NCBI RefSeq assembly: GCF_018531465.1 | Contig: NZ_JAHDTF010000018.1 | Coordinates: forward strand, 1 to 64,000 | Direction of reading: 5' to 3' | DNA from: Sphaerisporangium fuscum | GTDB lineage: Bacteria > Actinomycetota > Actinomycetes > Streptosporangiales > Streptosporangiaceae | DNA: 64,000 nucleotides | Shown here: one piece after another, positions 60,657 through 64,000 of the stretch | Layout: every line of letters begins with the position of its first letter | How positions within the stretch are numbered: the stretch's first letter is position 1 | The notes under the pieces: generated by a model | The model's database searches: none | Seen by the model: the letters and a program-made list of their open reading frames with translations, nothing else | What the model was told of the DNA's origin: nothing | Position numbers and translations under genes: made by a program

Positions 60657-63600
60657 ATGGGACTAGATCTCGGCTTCGTGCCCGATGTGGTGAAGCCTCT
60701 GGCGCCGTTCCTGGCCGGCGGGGCGTTTCCTGAGGGCGAGCCGGGCGAGATATGGGCCGAGGCGGACACCCAGGATCGACTGGCGGACTGGCTTTCCCAG
60801 ATCAAGGCCGAAGACATCGAGGACGTCTTCCGCATGCTGGACGACCAGTTGTGGGAAGGCGAAGCCAAAGACACGTTCCAGAAGGTGTTCGCCCAGCTCG
60901 CCGATGACGGCAAAGGCACCGGCTCCGCTCGGCTCTCAGGACGGGCACTGCTCGATCGTCTGGAGACGGCGATCCGGGGCGAGGCGGCCCGCCTGCGCGA
61001 ACACGGAACGCAGATGGAGCACACCCAGTGGATGATCTACGCTTCACTGGCGCTGCTCGGCCTCACGATCCTCCGGTTGATGGTGTGGATCTACTTCAAC
61101 GGCCCGGCGGTCCTCGCCGCGATCCAGGCGCGGACCGTGCTGACGAAGATGTCGATCGACGCGCTCAAAAAACTGGTCCTGATGAACACGATGAAGTTCG
61201 CCGTGATCTCCGGCGGTCTGGACCTGGGCGTGCAGACGGCGCAACTCCTGTTCGGGCACCGTGAGAACTACGACGCGCTGTCGCTGCTGTTGTCGACCGT
61301 CAGCGGTGGCATCGGCGGCGCGGTCTTCTCGGTCGCGGGCTTCGGCGTCTCCCGCCTGGCCACGCAAGAGGTGCGGTACATCGGCTCCACCGCCGAGCTC
61401 GCCGTACGCGACAAGCTGGCGGCGTTCGGGCAGAGCCTCTACGGGCAGGCGCTGCTGGGCGGCGTCTCGGCCACCGCCGGCGCCGTTCCCGGGCTCGCGA
61501 TCAGCGGCGACCTCGACCCCGAGCACCTGCTCACCGCCCTCATCTCAGGCGTCGTCGGCGGCATCGACGTCCCCGCGCATTCGCGCCCCTCCCATCAACC
61601 GGCCGCCCCCGACATGGGGGCCGGGACGCGCGGCCACACCACCGAGAGCGCCTCCGCACCCGGCGGCCCCCATCCCGGCCCGCGCACCTCCACCGGCGCC
61701 CACACCTCACCGTCCGCCAGACCCCACCCCGACGGGGCGGACGCCCCGGGCGCCAGGACGCACGACTACGCCGTCGACGACGGCTCGGCACTCGCCAGAC
61801 CCCACCCCGACGCGGACACGGGTGCGAGTGGCGGCGAGCGGTTCGTCCCAGGGGCGGAGGCCCGGTCCAGGGCCGGTGACTTCCAGGCCGGCTCCGATCA
61901 GTCGCACACGACCCTCGCCGGGCACAGGAACACCGCCGTGATGTCGGAGCACGCCGGCCCGCAGGCACGCTCCCCCGAGCCGGCGTCCGGCGGGGGAACC
62001 GCAGCGGCGCACACGCCCGGCCCGGTACGCCTCGACGGCGCCGCCGTGGTCCACCCTGGGACGGCCCAACGGCCGAGCATCGACGCGCTGGTCAACCGGT
62101 CCGTCCCTGAACCCGGCGGCACTTCCCACGCGGCCGCGCCCGGCGCCGGCGCCCCGGCTCGGCCACATGTGGCCTCGGCGATCGGGGGAGACGCCGCCAC
62201 GGGCGCGGCCGCCCCTGGCCACTCCTCTCCCCCGCCGCGTCCGGCCGCGGAACCCGCTCCGCAGACCACCGCACAAGCGCCTCCGCGGACCGTGCAGCAC
62301 GATTCCGGGCCCCGTCTCGCGCAGACCGCCGACGCGCCCGTACCGGCTGCGCACCAGGCCCAATCGGCTGCGGCCCCGAAGGCCGGCGAACCCGGACAGA
62401 CCTCACCCGTGGCCGATCCCCGCCCTCGGAACTTCGCCGAGGCGGCGGCCACCGTGCACCGCTGGACACCCGGAGCCGACCACGGCTCCCCTGGCGATCC
62501 GCGGTACCACAACGGACCCGGAGCCGATGGGTACCAGGCGCAGCCCCCCCGGCCGGCTCGTGGGGAGGTCCGGCCCGCCAGGGCCACGCTCACCGTCCAC
62601 GGAAATTCCGCCGAAGTCCGTGTCGAGCCCGGCGGCAGCGTATGGATCGGCCGGAACCTGGGTTCGGCGATCGACTTGGCCAGCTTCCCAGACGTCTCAC
62701 GTACCCACGCCACCATCGGCGCCCACGAGGACGGCGGCATGTGGATCCGCGACGAAGGGTCGACGTTCGGTACGCGGGTCAACGGCCGGGAACTGACTCC
62801 AGGGGAAGAGGTGCCGCTGCTCGACGGCGACATACTCCAGCTGGGCGACAGCTTCATCACACCAGTCACCATCGCCCCCCGCCATGAGACGCCGGCCTCG
62901 CCCCACCACCTCGACACCCCGGCCGCCGAACCCCGGCCCGAACCGGCTCAGGCCGGCCCGCGGGCGGAGGGCCCGGCAGCCGGCGCCGCACACCCGGACG
63001 CGTACCACCATGCCGATCCGGGAGCCCCCGAGGCCTCCCCGCACCACGCGGGCGACTCTCGGGAGGATGTCCAGAGGATGCTCGATGTCGTGGCGCGCAG
63101 CCTCCAAGGTGCCGAGCGGCAGGAGGTCGTCGACCTCGTCGTCCGGCACCCCGACCTGGTGGCCGAGCCCAGCACTCTCGCCGACGTCCGCAGGACTCTG
63201 GACAGGCTGGGCCGCGACGTCACCTTCGACCAGGCGGAGGCGATGCGGCGGCTGTCCCACGAACGGCGCGAGCTGAACGCCCCGCGCCTGGTCGACGGAA
63301 AGGACTTCGTCAAGTATCTCGAAGACTCGATCCGCGACGCATGGGATTCGACGCACGATCTGCCCGGATTCGACCGCGCGATGCGCGACATGTTCGGCAA
63401 GCATTCGCTGCACGTGATGTGGGACGCGACGAAGAGGGCCGTCGGCCTGCCCGACCACCCTGTGGAGGTGACGCCGGCGGCCCGGGCCGCCGAGCACGCG
63501 CCCCATCAGCCGGCTCCGGCGCGATCAGATGCCCACACCCCGGCGGCGCCCCGCCACTCCGGTGACACCCCGGCGGCGACACCCCATCACCATTCCGGTG

Positions 63601-64000
63601 ACGCTCCGGTGCCGCCGCATCACCACTCCGGCGAGGCCGGGCCGGTGTCCCACCACTTCGGTGACGCCCCGCCGGACGTCCGGTACCTGGTCGACCTGAT
63701 GCCGGAGCACGAACAGGCGGCCCTGCACGACCTCATCGACCGGCACCCGGACCTGATCGAGACTCCTCGGAAATTCATCGAGGTCGACCGGATGCTGCAG
63801 GACATGGGCCTGGACCCGTCGTTCGAGGAAGTGGAGACGTTGCGCCTGCTGTCGCACCACGAGAACGGCAGCCGGCCCCCAGCGCTGTCCCGCGAGAGCC
63901 TGGAAGCGTTCCTCAACGACATCTGGGACCAACGCGACGACATCAGGGACAGGATTCATCGGATCTACGGGATGTACGCGCTCTCGGCCGAACCGACGAC
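60657..64000 (+). CDS. Large WXG-like/FHA-domain secreted effector or toxin precursor (5' part)
   Basis: ATG 60657 opens a frame of at least 1114 codons with no stop before the window ends. Residues 1-115 are helical, with an FLAGGAFPEGEPGEIWAEAD start and W66-x-G68 in DQLWEGEAKDTF, like the WXG100/CpnT-N domain of ESX-secreted toxins. Hydrophobic segments follow (about 124-150 and 205-235). Residues about 290-640 and 735-800 are Pro/Ala/His/Gly-rich linkers. Residues 643-735 are an FHA phosphothreonine-binding domain (GSVWIGRNL, SRTHATIG, DEGSTFGTRVNGRE, DGDILQLGD). Two copies of an unrecognised helical module follow (about 802-915 and 1005-1110), separated by a His-rich PHHHSGDAP-type linker. 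A toxin domain, if any, lies beyond 64000. Confidence 0.8.
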   Translation, partial: MGLDLGFVPDVVKPLAPFLAGGAFPEGEPGEIWAEADTQDRLADWLSQIKAEDIEDVFRMLDDQLWEGEAKDTFQKVFAQLADDGKGTGSARLSGRALLDRLETAIRGEAARLREHGTQMEHTQWMIYASLALLGLTILRLMVWIYFNGPAVLAAIQARTVLTKMSIDALKKLVLMNTMKFAVISGGLDLGVQTAQLLFGHRENYDALSLLLSTVSGGIGGAVFSVAGFGVSRLATQEVRYIGSTAELAVRDKLAAFGQSLYGQALLGGVSATAGAVPGLAISGDLDPEHLLTALISGVVGGIDVPAHSRPSHQPAAPDMGAGTRGHTTESASAPGGPHPGPRTSTGAHTSPSARPHPDGADAPGARTHDYAVDDGSALARPHPDADTGASGGERFVPGAEARSRAGDFQAGSDQSHTTLAGHRNTAVMSEHAGPQARSPEPASGGGTAAAHTPGPVRLDGAAVVHPGTAQRPSIDALVNRSVPEPGGTSHAAAPGAGAPARPHVASAIGGDAATGAAAPGHSSPPPRPAAEPAPQTTAQAPPRTVQHDSGPRLAQTADAPVPAAHQAQSAAAPKAGEPGQTSPVADPRPRNFAEAAATVHRWTPGADHGSPGDPRYHNGPGADGYQAQPPRPARGEVRPARATLTVHGNSAEVRVEPGGSVWIGRNLGSAIDLASFPDVSRTHATIGAHEDGGMWIRDEGSTFGTRVNGRELTPGEEVPLLDGDILQLGDSFITPVTIAPRHETPASPHHLDTPAAEPRPEPAQAGPRAEGPAAGAAHPDAYHHADPGAPEASPHHAGDSREDVQRMLDVVARSLQGAERQEVVDLVVRHPDLVAEPSTLADVRRTLDRLGRDVTFDQAEAMRRLSHERRELNAPRLVDGKDFVKYLEDSIRDAWDSTHDLPGFDRAMRDMFGKHSLHVMWDATKRAVGLPDHPVEVTPAARAAEHAPHQPAPARSDAHTPAAPRHSGDTPAATPHHHSGDAPVPPHHHSGEAGPVSHHFGDAPPDVRYLVDLMPEHEQAALHDLIDRHPDLIETPRKFIEVDRMLQDMGLDPSFEEVETLRLLSHHENGSRPPALSRESLEAFLNDIWDQRDDIRDRIHRIYGMYALSAEPT

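Overview
The window is 64 kb of very GC-rich DNA with short intergenic gaps, frequent GTG/TTG starts and many 4-base ATGA/GTGA gene overlaps. Gene content points to a filamentous actinomycete: DUF5753-type XRE regulators, a Ser/Thr kinase with a spore-associated-protein-like sensor, secreted hydrolases, and ESX-type secreted proteins with YbaB partners. Streptosporangiaceae or a close relative is my best guess, by inference only. I see no rRNA, tRNA, CRISPR, prophage, integrase or intact insertion sequence.

Left part (1-19650): the start of an Fe/Mn superoxide dismutase gene with a good match to a Nur box; a MaoC / acyl-CoA dehydrogenase / HIT operon; a scar where a histidine kinase and an ApbE gene have both lost their 5' ends; a MalY/PatB-type C-S lyase with a possible Cys-containing leader peptide; a Tat-exported cholesterol-oxidase-like flavoprotein; a secreted GH2 enzyme with two AbfB modules and a LacI-type operator; a beta-lactamase-like serine hydrolase; a MerR-methyltransferase fusion; a GlxA regulator divergent from a cupin; a lipid-kinase-like gene; and a large secreted M6 metalloprotease.

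Middle (19650-50450): a Ser/Thr kinase; a translationally coupled acyl-CoA carboxylase / enoyl-CoA hydratase / AtuA operon (21510-27662), probably for an isoprenoid or branched acyl-CoA; an XRE/DUF5753 trio behind a perfect 18-bp palindrome; a 13-repeat LRR protein; a two-component system next to GT2-GtrA and GT39 glycosyltransferases; an FAD oxidoreductase; psuG-psuK for pseudouridine breakdown; several regulator/enzyme pairs (MocR-MFS, HxlR-NmrA); and an unassigned protein with a sigma-4-like helix-turn-helix and heptapeptide repeats.

Right part (50600-59600): a leucine-degradation operon on the minus strand (accD1, accA1, HMG-CoA lyase, acyl-CoA dehydrogenase), divergent from a TetR regulator; GTTA-N8-TAAC occurs twice between them and a third time at the end of tetR. 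A PadR / ABC-2 exporter operon follows, with TATCNNGATA operators.

Right edge (59600-64000): a YbaB/EbfC-like gene, a small helical protein, and the 5' end of a reading frame of at least 1114 codons that runs off the window. That protein has an N-terminal WXG-like helical domain, hydrophobic segments, long low-complexity linkers, an internal FHA domain and two copies of a module I do not recognise. It looks like an ESX-secreted polymorphic effector or toxin and is the strongest candidate for something undescribed. The 5' leader of the ybaB-like gene is duplicated just upstream of it.
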